Below are positions 35,570 to 44,079 of a stretch of DNA of 64,000 nt, one piece after another (positions within the stretch are counted from its first letter, which is position 1; the number at the start of each line of letters is the position of its first letter). A program made the translations under genes and the position numbers. Source of the stretch: Robertmurraya andreesenii (GTDB lineage: Bacteria > Bacillota > Bacilli > Bacillales > Cytobacillaceae); assembly GCF_030813005.1 (NCBI RefSeq), contig NZ_JAUSTU010000017.1, positions 1 to 64,000 on the forward strand, in the 5' to 3' direction. The notes under the pieces were generated by a model. It made no database searches and was not told where the DNA came from. It saw only the letters and a list, made by a program, of their open reading frames with translations.

Positions 35570-37106
35570 TCAGTCCCTTCTCGAGCGCCTCTTTGTTCAT
35601 CGCGGTAATCTGGTTTCTCGCTTTGATCATGGCTTCGGTCTTTCCGAAATGGAAAAAAGTAATATCCCCTGATGGAAACTGAGCGCTCCTCCCTACCCTT
35701 CCAGCGATTTGCACAAGGGCACTCTCCGTGAAAATACGATCCTCTGAACCGAGTATGGCTACATCAAGATTCGGGAAGGTCACTCCCCTTTCTAAAATAG
35801 TGGTCGTCATTAGAATGAGAAGCTCCTTGTTCCGCATCGCTTGAACCTTTTCCTTACGACGAGGGTCCTCTGCATGTACGGCTTCAATATTGGGATGGAG
35901 CTGCTTTAGAATCGGAAGAATTTTCGGGATCAAATCGATTTTTGGGATAAAAAAGAGGGCTTGCTTGTTTGATTCGGTACGCTCTTGGAGCCACTGCATG
36001 ACATTGCGTGGGAGCCTATTCTGCTTTAGTGATTTGTGCCAATTGCCGCACCAGACAAAATGTGGAACAGGAAGGGGATGTCGATGGTAACGAGCTGGAA
36101 TTGTCACGAAATCTCTTTTTCCGAGGCGGCATTCCTTTTGCCATTGAGAATTTGGTGTTGCGGTCAGATAGATCATAGAAGAGGTTGTTTTCCGGGCCTG
36201 TTTGACCGCATGCTGCAGGGCTTCCTCCACGGAATATGGAAAGGCATCAACTTCATCAAGGATCATCGTATCAAAGGCGTGATAGAAACGAAGGAGTTGG
36301 TGGGTGGTTGTGATCGTGAGCTGGGCATTTTTATGGCGATCCTCTGAGCCGCCGTAAAGTGAAGCGACTTGGATGGTAGGAAATACGGCTTGAAGACGGG
36401 GCGTTAATTCAAGGACGACGTCGGTTCGTGGAGTGGCGATGCAGACCCTTTTTCCCTGAAGAAGAGCGTAGTGAATGCCTTCAAAAAGGACTTCCGTTTT
36501 TCCTGCTCCGCAGACTGCCCAGACCAGGTACTCCTTATTGCCCTGGATCGCTTCAACCACTTGAGCAGATGCGGTCTGTTGTCCTGGGGAGAGGGTGCCG
36601 GTCCAGGAAAGGAGCGGCGATTCGAAGGGCTGAGCGTCTATATGTTCATTTTCTATCCAGCTATACAGGAGCGTGCACGAGCTCACCCTGCCCATCATGA
36701 TGCATTTGCGGCAATAAATGCAGGATTCCCGACATCTTGAGCATGGAAACACAGCGAACCAGCTTGGGGCTTCATTTCCACACCGTTCACATTTTGGTTT
36801 GTTTTTACGAAAAGTGATCCCCTTCCGTAACAGAAGATAGCCATTTTCATAATGAGCTTGAATTTCTTGGATGGAGTTTGGAATGTCATCTAGGAGAAGC
36901 TGCTTACCTGTTAGAAGATCTTGTAGGTCGTGATTGAAGGAATAGCTTGGATTCTGAGGTGGTTGTGGAATCACGTCGTGCTGGGTTATTGGTTTGGTAG
37001 GTGTGGATTCTACTAGAAGGGGTTCTGGAACTAGTTTGTTATCTATTAAGGCAAATCTCAATAGGAACACCTCGATTATTGTTAGAAATTTGGTTAGATG
37101 AGTCAT
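35556..37106 (-). CDS. comFA: Competence DNA helicase ComFA
   Basis: This DEAD/DEAH-type ATPase (up to 516 residues) drives single-stranded DNA import. It has a four-cysteine zinc site (CERCGNEAP, CSRCRESCIYCRKC near residues 105-140), Walker A VCGAGKTE near 200, the DEVD box MILDEVDAFPY near 283, and C-terminal ILERGVTFPNLDVAILGSED and QIAGRVGRS. The start is uncertain. The ATG at 37106 has poor spacing to the AGGAGG at 37126-37131, while a TTG at 37061 has GAGGTG 6 nt upstream and would give 501 residues. It lacks the long N-terminus of B. subtilis ComFA. Confidence 0.92.
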   Translation of the reverse strand: MTHLTKFLTIIEVFLLRFALIDNKLVPEPLLVESTPTKPITQHDVIPQPPQNPSYSFNHDLQDLLTGKQLLLDDIPNSIQEIQAHYENGYLLLRKGITFRKNKPKCERCGNEAPSWFAVFPCSRCRESCIYCRKCIMMGRVSSCTLLYSWIENEHIDAQPFESPLLSWTGTLSPGQQTASAQVVEAIQGNKEYLVWAVCGAGKTEVLFEGIHYALLQGKRVCIATPRTDVVLELTPRLQAVFPTIQVASLYGGSEDRHKNAQLTITTTHQLLRFYHAFDTMILDEVDAFPYSVEEALQHAVKQARKTTSSMIYLTATPNSQWQKECRLGKRDFVTIPARYHRHPLPVPHFVWCGNWHKSLKQNRLPRNVMQWLQERTESNKQALFFIPKIDLIPKILPILKQLHPNIEAVHAEDPRRKEKVQAMRNKELLILMTTTILERGVTFPNLDVAILGSEDRIFTESALVQIAGRVGRSAQFPSGDITFFHFGKTEAMIKARNQITAMNKEALEKGLIDVE

Positions 37107-37142
37107 TACTCACATATACTGATTACCTCCTTCTTTTCCGTC

Positions 37143-37148
37143 ATTATA
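37143..37148 (-). promoter_or_regulatory. -10 element of comFA
   Basis: A perfect TATAAT on the minus strand lies 12 nt upstream of AGGAGG. The -35 region is weak. It lies just after the degV terminator. AT-rich sequence upstream could hold a ComK site, but I see no clear AAAA-N5-TTTT pair. Confidence 0.5.
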
Positions 37149-37162
37149 ACATATTAGAATTT

Positions 37163-37192
37163 AAAAAACGCCACCCAATCGAGTGACGTTTT
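37163..37192 (-). terminator. degV terminator
   Basis: Minus strand: AACGTCAC and GTGGCGTT form an 8-bp stem (one G-U) followed by TTTT. A similar A/T flank on the other side makes it usable in both directions. Confidence 0.75.
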
Positions 37193-37254
37193 AGACATTA
37201 TGTTTGGCTCTTATCTCAAGCATGATCAAAACCGCAATCCGTACGAAAATAACC

Positions 37255-38094
37255 TTATTTTTTCACCCAGCCAAGTCCCATGGAGCCTTCACCAAGATGG
37301 CTTCCAATTACGGCTCCGAAATAGCTGACAGAAAATTCCACATTAGGTAGCTTGGCTTCAAGCTCCGCCTTCCATTCCTCAGCCTCCGCTTTTTGATTGG
37401 CATGGATGATGACAGCCTGGTAGGCTTCCCCGCTTTTAGCATCTTCCTCGAGCAGATCGACGATACGTTTCATCGCTTTTTTGCGGGTACGAATTTTTTC
37501 AAATGGAACAATTTTTTTATTTTCAAAGTGTAGAAGCGGCTTTACTTGTAGCAGGCTTCCAATGATCGCTTGCGCACTTGAAAGTCTCCCACCGCGCTGT
37601 AGATGAGCTAAATCATCGACCATGAAATAGGCACGCACAGATTTTTTCATTTCATCTAGACGAACAAGAATTTCCTCTGGGGCTTTTCCAGCCTGTGCCA
37701 TTTCAGCAGCCTCTAGGACATAGAAACCTTGGACCATACAGCTAATTTCGGAGTCAAATGGGTAGACCTCAATTCCTTCTACCATTTCTCCAGCTGTGAC
37801 AGCCCCCTGATATGTACCACTAATTCCACTTGATAAATGAATGCTGATCACCGCATCATAGTCTTTTGCTAGATTTTCAAAGAGAGTAACGAACTCCCCT
37901 GTAGAGGGTTGTGACGTAGTTGGTAATTCCTTCGTTTTGACCTCTTCATAAAATTCTTCTGCTTGAATTTCGATTTCTTCTTTATACGTCTCATTTCCAA
38001 AAATAACACTTAGAGGAATCATATGAATATTTAACTTATCTCGCACTTCTTTCGGGATGTACGCTGTACTATCCGTGACAACAGCTGTTTTCAT
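37255..38094 (-). CDS. degV: DegV family fatty-acid-binding protein
   Basis: This 279-residue protein binds a fatty acid and in some species serves as FakB in fatty acid activation. MKTAVVTDSTAYIPKEV is the canonical start, TSQPSTGEF lies near residue 76, ISIHLSSGISGTYQG near residue 96, and LAHLQRGGRLSSAQAIIGSL near residue 162. I chose 38094 over a TTG at 38166, which would add 24 residues without family support. It is upstream of comFA, as in B. subtilis. Confidence 0.92.
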   Translation of the reverse strand: MKTAVVTDSTAYIPKEVRDKLNIHMIPLSVIFGNETYKEEIEIQAEEFYEEVKTKELPTTSQPSTGEFVTLFENLAKDYDAVISIHLSSGISGTYQGAVTAGEMVEGIEVYPFDSEISCMVQGFYVLEAAEMAQAGKAPEEILVRLDEMKKSVRAYFMVDDLAHLQRGGRLSSAQAIIGSLLQVKPLLHFENKKIVPFEKIRTRKKAMKRIVDLLEEDAKSGEAYQAVIIHANQKAEAEEWKAELEAKLPNVEFSVSYFGAVIGSHLGEGSMGLGWVKK

Positions 38095-38340
38095 AAATGG
38101 TTTACCATCCTTATTTTTTTCTGCATGCCCATCCAATTCATGGCTACCGTACGGTGTATTAATCAATATACGATAATAGTGATAAAAGCAAAGAATCTCA
38201 TTCCCGCACCATTCACCAAACGAATACAGACACTTTTTTCTTAAATTTTCCTTATACTATATGTTTAGTATCCATTTTATATGAAAACACTCGAAAATGC
38301 ATTATTCATGCGGAAGAAAGTTTCAAATATATGTCACGTA

Positions 38341-39072
38341 TCATCCCGATTTGTCGACAAACCGGCAGGCTGGAAAATTGGAACAGCTGGAAACAGCATT
38401 GTATCTTCCCTTCCCTACAACCAGCTTTCCTCCACACTTTGGACAGGACCTTGCTTTTGCGAATACACTCTTTTCACTATGTTCAACAAGGTTCTTTTTA
38501 TTTATGGCATTCTTGTCAATCACCAGGTTCTTTAAAATCACATTTTCCATCCTTATTAATTCATCCTGAGAAATAAGCCGTTCCTTGTATTGCTTGATTA
38601 TCTTGAGAATCTGTTTATCATGAGTGATGTACAGCCAGTCTTGTGTCACATGAATTTGGTCTATGGTCACCCGGGGACGAAAGGTAATGATCGAAACGTA
38701 TGGCTTGCAGCCTATTAATTGTTCCAATGTATGAATATGTATGTAGGTTTGGAAAATCGGGCTGTAAAATTTCTTCTCTCTCCCAAAAAGGCTCTGTGTC
38801 CAATACTTTTTCTTTTCCTCTCCACCTATTCGTCCCTTATAATTATTCGTTTCAATGACAAATACGCCGTAGATTGAGAGAACAAGATGGTCGATATGAG
38901 TCATTTTCCCGTTAGGAGTCGCAAGGATGAGATCATGAAGAACAATATAATTTTCATCTGAATTTAACGTCTTCAGAAAATGGCGGACTCTTCCTCCCTT
39001 GGCATACTCCTTAAAGACCGGCAGCTGAACAACGCAAGCAGCCATCACGAATAAGATTATCAGATAAATCAA
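38341..39072 (-). CDS. NERD-domain protein with a topoisomerase-type zinc finger
   Basis: This 243-residue protein has an N-terminal hydrophobic segment (residues 1-17), then a nuclease-related NERD domain (HFLKTLNSDENYIVLHDLIL near 31, HIDHLVLSIYGVFVIETNNYKG near 59) and a C-terminal zinc finger (CPKCGGKLV near 210, CSNFPACRF near 231). That is a familiar bacterial pairing. The start is a TTG with GGGGG 7 nt upstream. Function is unknown; NERD resembles restriction-type nucleases and the finger suggests DNA binding. Confidence 0.8.
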   Translation of the reverse strand: MIYLIILFVMAACVVQLPVFKEYAKGGRVRHFLKTLNSDENYIVLHDLILATPNGKMTHIDHLVLSIYGVFVIETNNYKGRIGGEEKKKYWTQSLFGREKKFYSPIFQTYIHIHTLEQLIGCKPYVSIITFRPRVTIDQIHVTQDWLYITHDKQILKIIKQYKERLISQDELIRMENVILKNLVIDKNAINKKNLVEHSEKSVFAKARSCPKCGGKLVVGKGRYNAVSSCSNFPACRFVDKSG

Positions 39073-39103
39073 GGACTGACCCCCTTATTTTTTAGAAAAT
39101 CCT

Positions 39104-39135
39104 GAAAAAAGGCGCCATGAAAAAATCACAGCACC
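39104..39135 (-). terminator. Terminator after the sda-like gene
   Basis: Minus strand: GGTGCTGTG and CATGGCGCC pair over 9 bp with G-U pairs, loop ATTTTTT, then TTTTTT. It lies 41 nt after the TAG of the small gene and before the NERD start. Confidence 0.75.
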
Positions 39136-39176
39136 TCTTATGTTTGTTACCTTCCTTCTATCTAGTTGGTTCTTTA

Positions 39177-39320
39177 CTAGCTTATTCTTTTAATCTCAAG
39201 ACCCCGCCTTTTCAATTCCTCGTCTAGTATCTGGATAAACTCTTCTTCTAAGCCACACTCTATGGCTCTACTGAAAACATCAACCAGTTGGGTATCGGAT
39301 AGGGATATTAAAGAAGTTAT
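39177..39320 (-). CDS. sda: Sda-like sporulation checkpoint peptide with an ATA start
   Basis: The frame encodes 47 residues; the core is LSDTQLVDVFSRAIECGLEE followed by FIQILDEELKRRGLEI. This matches the Sda pattern (LSD..L....A....L...FI.....E.KRR.L), a helical hairpin that inhibits the sporulation kinases KinA/KinB. GGAGG at 39329-39333 is 8 nt before ATA (39318-39320). No ATG, GTG or TTG occurs in frame between the upstream stop and the core. A SigA-like promoter and a terminator flank it. It may use an ATA start or be a start-codon mutant. Confidence 0.72.
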   Translation of the reverse strand: MTSLISLSDTQLVDVFSRAIECGLEEEFIQILDEELKRRGLEIKRIS

Positions 39321-39357
39321 CTTAATCTCCTCCTTTAGGCCTGTATCTTATATCACA

Positions 39358-39386
39358 TTAATACCTTTTTCGACATAATTTGTAAA
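39358..39386 (-). promoter_or_regulatory. SigA-like promoter of the sda-like gene
   Basis: Minus strand: TTTACA, 17 nt, TATTAA. The leader to the ATA would be about 30 nt. Confidence 0.6.
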
Positions 39387-39457
39387 TACCTTCCACTCCA
39401 TTGTCACTATAATTTCAAATTCCCTTGACATTTTTGTGACACAAATCACATTTTATT

Positions 39458-39538
39458 GGTACCAGGTACCGCCGCCCCAGGCGGTACCTGGTACCATCCG
39501 TGGACATTTTCTGTATTTTGTCTTTCTGGGGTGGACAC
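39458..39538. repeat. GGTACC-family dispersed repeat, copy 2
   Basis: Perfect 16-bp inverted repeat 39458-39473 and 39480-39495 with a GCCCCA loop. A tail follows: ATCCGTGGACATTTTC, then TTGTCTTTCTGGGGTGGACAC. Both parts recur at 41593. It sits between the sda-like promoter and the LTA synthase terminator. Confidence 0.9.
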
Positions 39539-39542
39539 TTAC

Positions 39543-39589
39543 ACTAAAAAGAAGCTCTCATTTAGGAAATCTAATCTAAATGAGAGCTT
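39543..39589 (-). terminator. Terminator of the LTA synthase-type gene
   Basis: Minus strand: AAGCTCTCATTTAG (39589-39576) pairs perfectly with 39565-39552 (14 bp, 10-nt loop), followed by CTTTTTAG. Confidence 0.9.
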
Positions 39590-39637
39590 GGACAGATTTT
39601 TTATTATAATTTTTGATTTATACTTCTAATACCGCTC

Positions 39638-41455
39638 TTATTTTTTCCCGAAGAAGTTATACTCTACGATTCGATCGGAAAACTTTAAAGCTTCCAGTCC
39701 TTTAGAATATGGCTTCTTACAGCTGTTCACATCAACATCTTGGTGGGAAGCCAAATCAATGCAAATGCCTTTTTCAAAGATGCCGTCAATTGAGGCCTGA
39801 TAGATGTTTGTATTCGTTACAAATGAACCATCGCGGAAAAAGACATTTTTCTCGTCTTCTAAAATATGTTGTCCTAGCATTCCTCTAGGTTTCTCAATTC
39901 CAAGCCAAGAAAGAATAGTTGGAGCAGTGTCTGCTTGGCCAACAGGATGTTCAATGGTCATGCCCTCTTTTTGACCAGGTGCATGGGCAAAATAAACAAT
40001 ACCCTTTTTCATATTCCAATCGGTAAAGTTATTATTTCCCATATCCAACACACTTCTATCATGATCAGTTAAGGTAATACCGGCATCATGATCACCGTAT
40101 ATAAACACAATTGTGTTATCCCAAAGACCTTCTGCCTCCATTTTTTTCTTAAAGGTTCCAAGGGCCCTGTCTACATAATGAGCCGCGTGGATATAATGCC
40201 TTAACAAATTATCCTCAATACCCTCTACATTCAACTCATAGTATTTTCCATCAATGGTATAAGGATGGTGGCTTGAAAGCGTAATTCCAAAGCCATAAAA
40301 AGGCTGTGACTCTTTCAGAACATCTACCATTTCAACTAGCATCGGCTCATCCCCGACACTCCAACCGACCTGTTCCTTGCTTTTGAAATCCTCTATCCCA
40401 TAGAACGTGTCAAAAGGATAATTTTTATAGACTTGAGCCCGATTCCAGAAGCTCTTTTCCCAAGCATGAAAAGCGAAGGTATGATAGTCTTTCTTTTTCA
40501 AAGAACTAGCAATCGAAGGATATTTGTGGGTTCCATATCTCTTATAAACGACACCCTTCGTAACTGGATATAATGAAGTATTTGTCACAAATTCAGCATC
40601 ACTCGTACGACCTTGGAAGGCTTGATGATAAGCATTTGGGAAGTAATACATTTCGTTGATAAACTGATTCATGTTCGGAGTAATTTCTTGTCCGTTAATG
40701 GACTTCCCTATCAGAAAACTTTGTATCGCTTCGAGCTGCAATACAATCACATTTTTCCCTTTGTACTTGCCGAATTCCAAGGCGGGTTCCTTTTGTTTTT
40801 TATCTAAATACTGGTTCAGTTCATCAATTTCTTCACTCGTAAGCTCTCTCCTGTTCATCCATTCCTGAATCGTTTGATAGGCGTCATAACCATGAAAGCC
40901 TGGAAGTCCCACAATGTTATAGATGCTGACATTCCACCAGTTATTGAGAAAAAGAGCTTTACCGTTCGTGTTAATGTATTGATTGACAGGCTGCAAAAAC
41001 ATAAAAAGTCCAATCAATAATGTTCCAATTGAAAAGCCTGTTCTCCATTTCCAATCAAATTCGGCTTCTTTAAACGGGATAAAATAAAGTAGAAAAGTTC
41101 CAAACAGCCACAGGTCACTCCATCTAAATAAGGCCGCAATACTATCCTTGATATCTCCCATTTGTCCAGCCTGCTGAATAAGGGACAGGCTTAGAAAATC
41201 CCCAAAATAGCGGAAATACACGATATCCCCTAAAATAATAATCGTAAGAATAATATCTAGGATAATCAGACCTTTTTTCTTCTTTTTTAATAAAAGAATC
41301 CAAAAACTAAGCAATAATATGCTTCCCCCACTCACCATATAGAACGGCAGCGTTACAAATTTAAGCCCAAGTGTCTTAGCAAAATAGTATAGTTTAAAAA
41401 ACCACAGTAATGTAAAAACTCCGTACCGGACATATTCCTTCAAAAGCTGAAACAT
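39638..41455 (-). CDS. ltaS: Lipoteichoic acid synthase-type sulfatase (LtaS family)
   Basis: This 605-residue membrane enzyme transfers glycerol phosphate from phosphatidylglycerol. Five hydrophobic segments lie in residues 1-200. The extracellular domain has NVIVLQLEAIQSFLIGKSIN near 225, QGRTSDAEFVTNTSLYP with the catalytic Thr near 275, FHAWEKSFWNR near 325 and IYGDHDAGI near 450. The start at 41455 has AGGAGTG 5 nt upstream and begins with the usual amphipathic/membrane segment. B. subtilis has four paralogues (LtaS, YfnI, YqgS, YvgJ), so the exact type is not fixed. Confidence 0.9.
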   Translation of the reverse strand: MFQLLKEYVRYGVFTLLWFFKLYYFAKTLGLKFVTLPFYMVSGGSILLLSFWILLLKKKKKGLIILDIILTIIILGDIVYFRYFGDFLSLSLIQQAGQMGDIKDSIAALFRWSDLWLFGTFLLYFIPFKEAEFDWKWRTGFSIGTLLIGLFMFLQPVNQYINTNGKALFLNNWWNVSIYNIVGLPGFHGYDAYQTIQEWMNRRELTSEEIDELNQYLDKKQKEPALEFGKYKGKNVIVLQLEAIQSFLIGKSINGQEITPNMNQFINEMYYFPNAYHQAFQGRTSDAEFVTNTSLYPVTKGVVYKRYGTHKYPSIASSLKKKDYHTFAFHAWEKSFWNRAQVYKNYPFDTFYGIEDFKSKEQVGWSVGDEPMLVEMVDVLKESQPFYGFGITLSSHHPYTIDGKYYELNVEGIEDNLLRHYIHAAHYVDRALGTFKKKMEAEGLWDNTIVFIYGDHDAGITLTDHDRSVLDMGNNNFTDWNMKKGIVYFAHAPGQKEGMTIEHPVGQADTAPTILSWLGIEKPRGMLGQHILEDEKNVFFRDGSFVTNTNIYQASIDGIFEKGICIDLASHQDVDVNSCKKPYSKGLEALKFSDRIVEYNFFGKK

Positions 41456-41592
41456 AATTTCACTCCTAAAAATAGCGTTCAATGCAAAATGCCCCCCATT
41501 CATTGATAGATTGTAGGAAACATTCTTAACCTCTCCCTCTATGATTTTAATCCATAGACTCTCCACTTTCCATCATTAATATCCGATTAGTA

Positions 41593-41672
41593 GGTACCAG
41601 GTACCGCCCGGCTGGCGGTACCTGGTACCATCCATGGACATTTTCCCAAAATTGTCTTTCTGAGGTGGACAC
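41593..41672. repeat. GGTACC-family dispersed repeat, copy 3
   Basis: Perfect 16-bp inverted repeat 41593-41608 and 41614-41629 with loop CGGCT. The tail ATCCATGGACATTTTC then TTGTCTTTCTGAGGTGGACAC matches copy 2 with few changes and in the same orientation. Confidence 0.9.
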
Positions 41673-41710
41673 TCAATACCTGCCAGCCACCATCCGCTCT
41701 GTCAAAAAGG

Positions 41711-41797
41711 CAAAAAAAAAACGCTGATAGGTTGAACGGAACTCCGATTGTTAGATGTTATTAAACAATCGGAGCACGATTCACCCATGCAGCGTTT
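41711..41797 (-). terminator. Two-tier terminator of degU
   Basis: Minus strand: outer arms AAACGCTG and CAGCGTTT (41797-41790 and 41726-41719) end in a run of nine or more T. Inside is a perfect 11-bp stem (41742-41752 with 41764-41774). Confidence 0.85.
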
Positions 41798-41800
41798 CGG

Positions 41801-42487
41801 TTATCTTACCTCGACCCAGCCGTTTTTAATTGCGACGACAACTGCTTGAGTCCGGTCATTTACATTCATTTTTTGGAGGATATTGCTGACGTGGTTTTTG
41901 ACGGTTTTTTCACTGATAAATAGTGCTTCGCCAATGCCACGGTTGCTCTTTCCATCTGCTAGCAACTGGAGAACCTCACATTCCCGACGAGTGAGCAAAT
42001 GGAGTGGGCGGCGAATTTCAACCTGCTGCACATAGCCACCGCTAACATTTACTTCCTCCAGTGCTAGACGACGATATTCCTTCACGAGATTATGAGTAAC
42101 CTTTGGATGCAAGTACGCACCTCCATCGGCTACAACCTTCACAGCCTCGATCAATGCATCCGCATCCATTTCCTTCAATAAATATCCAGCTGCTCCAGTC
42201 TTAAGGGCATGCTGCACATAGTTCTCATCATCATGGATCGATAAAATAATAACCTGCGTCTGCGGAAATTTTTCTACTAGCTGGCGAGTCGCTTCCACAC
42301 CGTTGACAGTTGGCATATTAATATCCATAATCACAACATCTGGATGGAACTTTTCCACTAATGCGACTGCTTCACTACCATCATCCCCCTCGGCCACCAC
42401 CTCAAAGGACTTTTCGAAGTCTAATATTCTCTTAACCCCTTCACGGAACAATTGATGGTCATCTATTATGATAATCTTGGTAGTCAT
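41801..42487 (-). CDS. degU: Two-component response regulator DegU
   Basis: This 228-residue NarL/LuxR-type regulator has a receiver domain with phospho-acceptor Asp55 in VVIMDINMP and acidic IIDDH at residues 7-11. The C-terminal HTH reads RRECEVLQLLADGKSNRGIG near 160 and SEKTVKNHVSNILQKMNVND near 185. It is 81 bp after degS. DegU controls exoenzymes, competence, motility and biofilm in Bacillus, which fits the surrounding genes. Confidence 0.96.
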   Translation of the reverse strand: MTTKIIIIDDHQLFREGVKRILDFEKSFEVVAEGDDGSEAVALVEKFHPDVVIMDINMPTVNGVEATRQLVEKFPQTQVIILSIHDDENYVQHALKTGAAGYLLKEMDADALIEAVKVVADGGAYLHPKVTHNLVKEYRRLALEEVNVSGGYVQQVEIRRPLHLLTRRECEVLQLLADGKSNRGIGEALFISEKTVKNHVSNILQKMNVNDRTQAVVVAIKNGWVEVR

Positions 42488-42568
42488 AATTTCGCCTCCC
42501 TATGCCTTCTCTAAAATTTTTTCATCATAAAAAAATCCATTTCACTTAACAATCAGACTTTCGTCTAT

Positions 42569-43708
42569 CTAACTATCCAATGGGACCCGAATGAGCACAA
42601 TCGTCCCTTCTCCAATTTTGGAATCTATGGACATCTCTCCATCGAGGAGATCCACTCTTTCTTTCATGCCAATAATCCCAAAAGACTCAGCTTTTTTCTC
42701 ATTTATATCAAAGCCTTGTCCATCATCCTTAATCAAAACAGTAACATATTCTCTTGTCATCTCTAATTTAACACTTATTTCTTTTGCATTCGCATGCTTG
42801 AGGGCATTCTGAACCGATTCCTGTACAAGCCGGAACAATGCCACCTCATACTTCGACGGAAGTCTTTTTTCCTCACCAATATTCCTATAGCTAATTCTAG
42901 TCTTACTATGATATTCTTCGATCGTTTGTAGGTATTTTCTGAGGGTCGGGGCTAATCCTAAATCATCAAGTGCCATCGGACGCAGGTCATAAATAATGCG
43001 CCGAACCTCATACAAGGCATTGCGAACCATCTTTTTCAGATTTTTAACCTCACACAAAGCCTCATTGGCACCGTATTCTTTGTAGACCTTTTCAATTAAG
43101 TCCGACCTCATCATAACATTTGCCATCATTTGCGCAGGCCCGTCGTGAATTTCACGAGAAAGACGTTTCCGTTCTTCCTCCTGTGCCTCAATGATTTTCA
43201 GCCCGAAATCCTGCTTCAGCTTCGCATCCTCAAGAACCTCTCCCACCTGCTTCAAATCACTCGTCAAGTAATTCATGACGACCGAAATCTGTGAAACAAG
43301 GTGCTCGGCTTTCTCAATCGTTTCAGAAAGCCCCAGAAGTCGCCGCTCAATATCATCTCTTCGTTGACGTAGCTGCTTTTCCATCTGGCGATTCATCGTC
43401 AGTTCCATTTGAAATTGATGAGCTCTTTCATATGCCTCCCGGACCTCAGCCTCAGTGTATTTCTTGAAGTGCATACTGACCTCTGATAGCCGCTTCCTTG
43501 CCAAGCGGGATCGATTGTCAAGCTTATCCCCCTCTTGAATGATTTGAGAAACCATTGCTCGGACTTCCTTCAACTCAGCGGTCAGGCCTTCATAATCCTG
43601 TCGGCACTGTTCACCAATGCGAAAGATTTCATCCTTACTATTTCCTACGGTCTCAACCATTTTATCCAAGATCACATCAAGAGTTTTCGTATCGAATTTT
43701 TTTATCAT
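42569..43708 (-). CDS. degS: Two-component sensor kinase DegS
   Basis: This 379-residue cytosolic kinase has an N-terminal coiled-coil sensor part (residues 1-180), the phospho-acceptor His in RKRLSREIHDGPAQMMANVM near residue 190, DLRPMALDDLGLAPTLRKYL near 245, and the C-terminal ATPase DDGQGFDINEKKAESFGIIG near 325. No membrane segment is present, as in B. subtilis DegS. GGAGG precedes the ATG. Confidence 0.95.
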   Translation of the reverse strand: MIKKFDTKTLDVILDKMVETVGNSKDEIFRIGEQCRQDYEGLTAELKEVRAMVSQIIQEGDKLDNRSRLARKRLSEVSMHFKKYTEAEVREAYERAHQFQMELTMNRQMEKQLRQRRDDIERRLLGLSETIEKAEHLVSQISVVMNYLTSDLKQVGEVLEDAKLKQDFGLKIIEAQEEERKRLSREIHDGPAQMMANVMMRSDLIEKVYKEYGANEALCEVKNLKKMVRNALYEVRRIIYDLRPMALDDLGLAPTLRKYLQTIEEYHSKTRISYRNIGEEKRLPSKYEVALFRLVQESVQNALKHANAKEISVKLEMTREYVTVLIKDDGQGFDINEKKAESFGIIGMKERVDLLDGEMSIDSKIGEGTIVLIRVPLDS

Positions 43709-44079
43709 ATACTTATTCCTCCAAGGGAATCAAAAAACCTTTTCCTCTCAGAAATATTTTACCTTGAATTTACAAAATATACTATCTTTCTAACTTGGAA
43801 ATAATAGTATTCACACTAAAAATCATCAAAAAGAACGAGACTATTTTTTCTCATCCATGCCATTTAACCTATAAACCCAAGTCTAAATTCCTATTAAAAA
43901 CTATTTTACTATATCACTTCCATAAGTATACCATGACAAAAAGACAGTCATGTTAAAGTTATATTACAAGCGCATGTTAATTTGAACTGATAGTCTTGTC
44001 GAATTATAATAGAATAGACGAAACCCGACATTTTTCGAACTATTGAACATTGTGTCTAAAAAATCTAAGGAGTGATCAT
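43709..44079. other. Divergent degS/yvyE intergenic region
   Basis: No gene is seen in these 371 bp. The degS side is A/T-rich with a possible TAAAAT -10 near 43757-43762 on the minus strand. The yvyE side carries the SigA promoter listed separately. Confidence 0.6.
43982..44010 (+). promoter_or_regulatory. SigA promoter of yvyE
   Basis: TTGAAC, exactly 17 nt, TATAAT, 70 nt upstream of the GTG start codon. Confidence 0.85.

Noticed and set aside
38095..38166. Longer DegV with 24 extra N-terminal residues from a TTG
   Set aside because: The extension has no ribosome-binding site and the family begins at MKTAVVTDST.
39340..39440. DnaA boxes before the sda-like gene, as in B. subtilis sda
   Set aside because: No TTATNCACA match was found; the nearest (TTATATCACA) has an extra base.
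39458..41672. The GGTACC repeats as composite-transposon ends around the LTA synthase gene
   Set aside because: The two copies are in the same orientation but lie in separate gaps with no transposase, and a third and fourth copy lie elsewhere. A dispersed repeat family explains them better.
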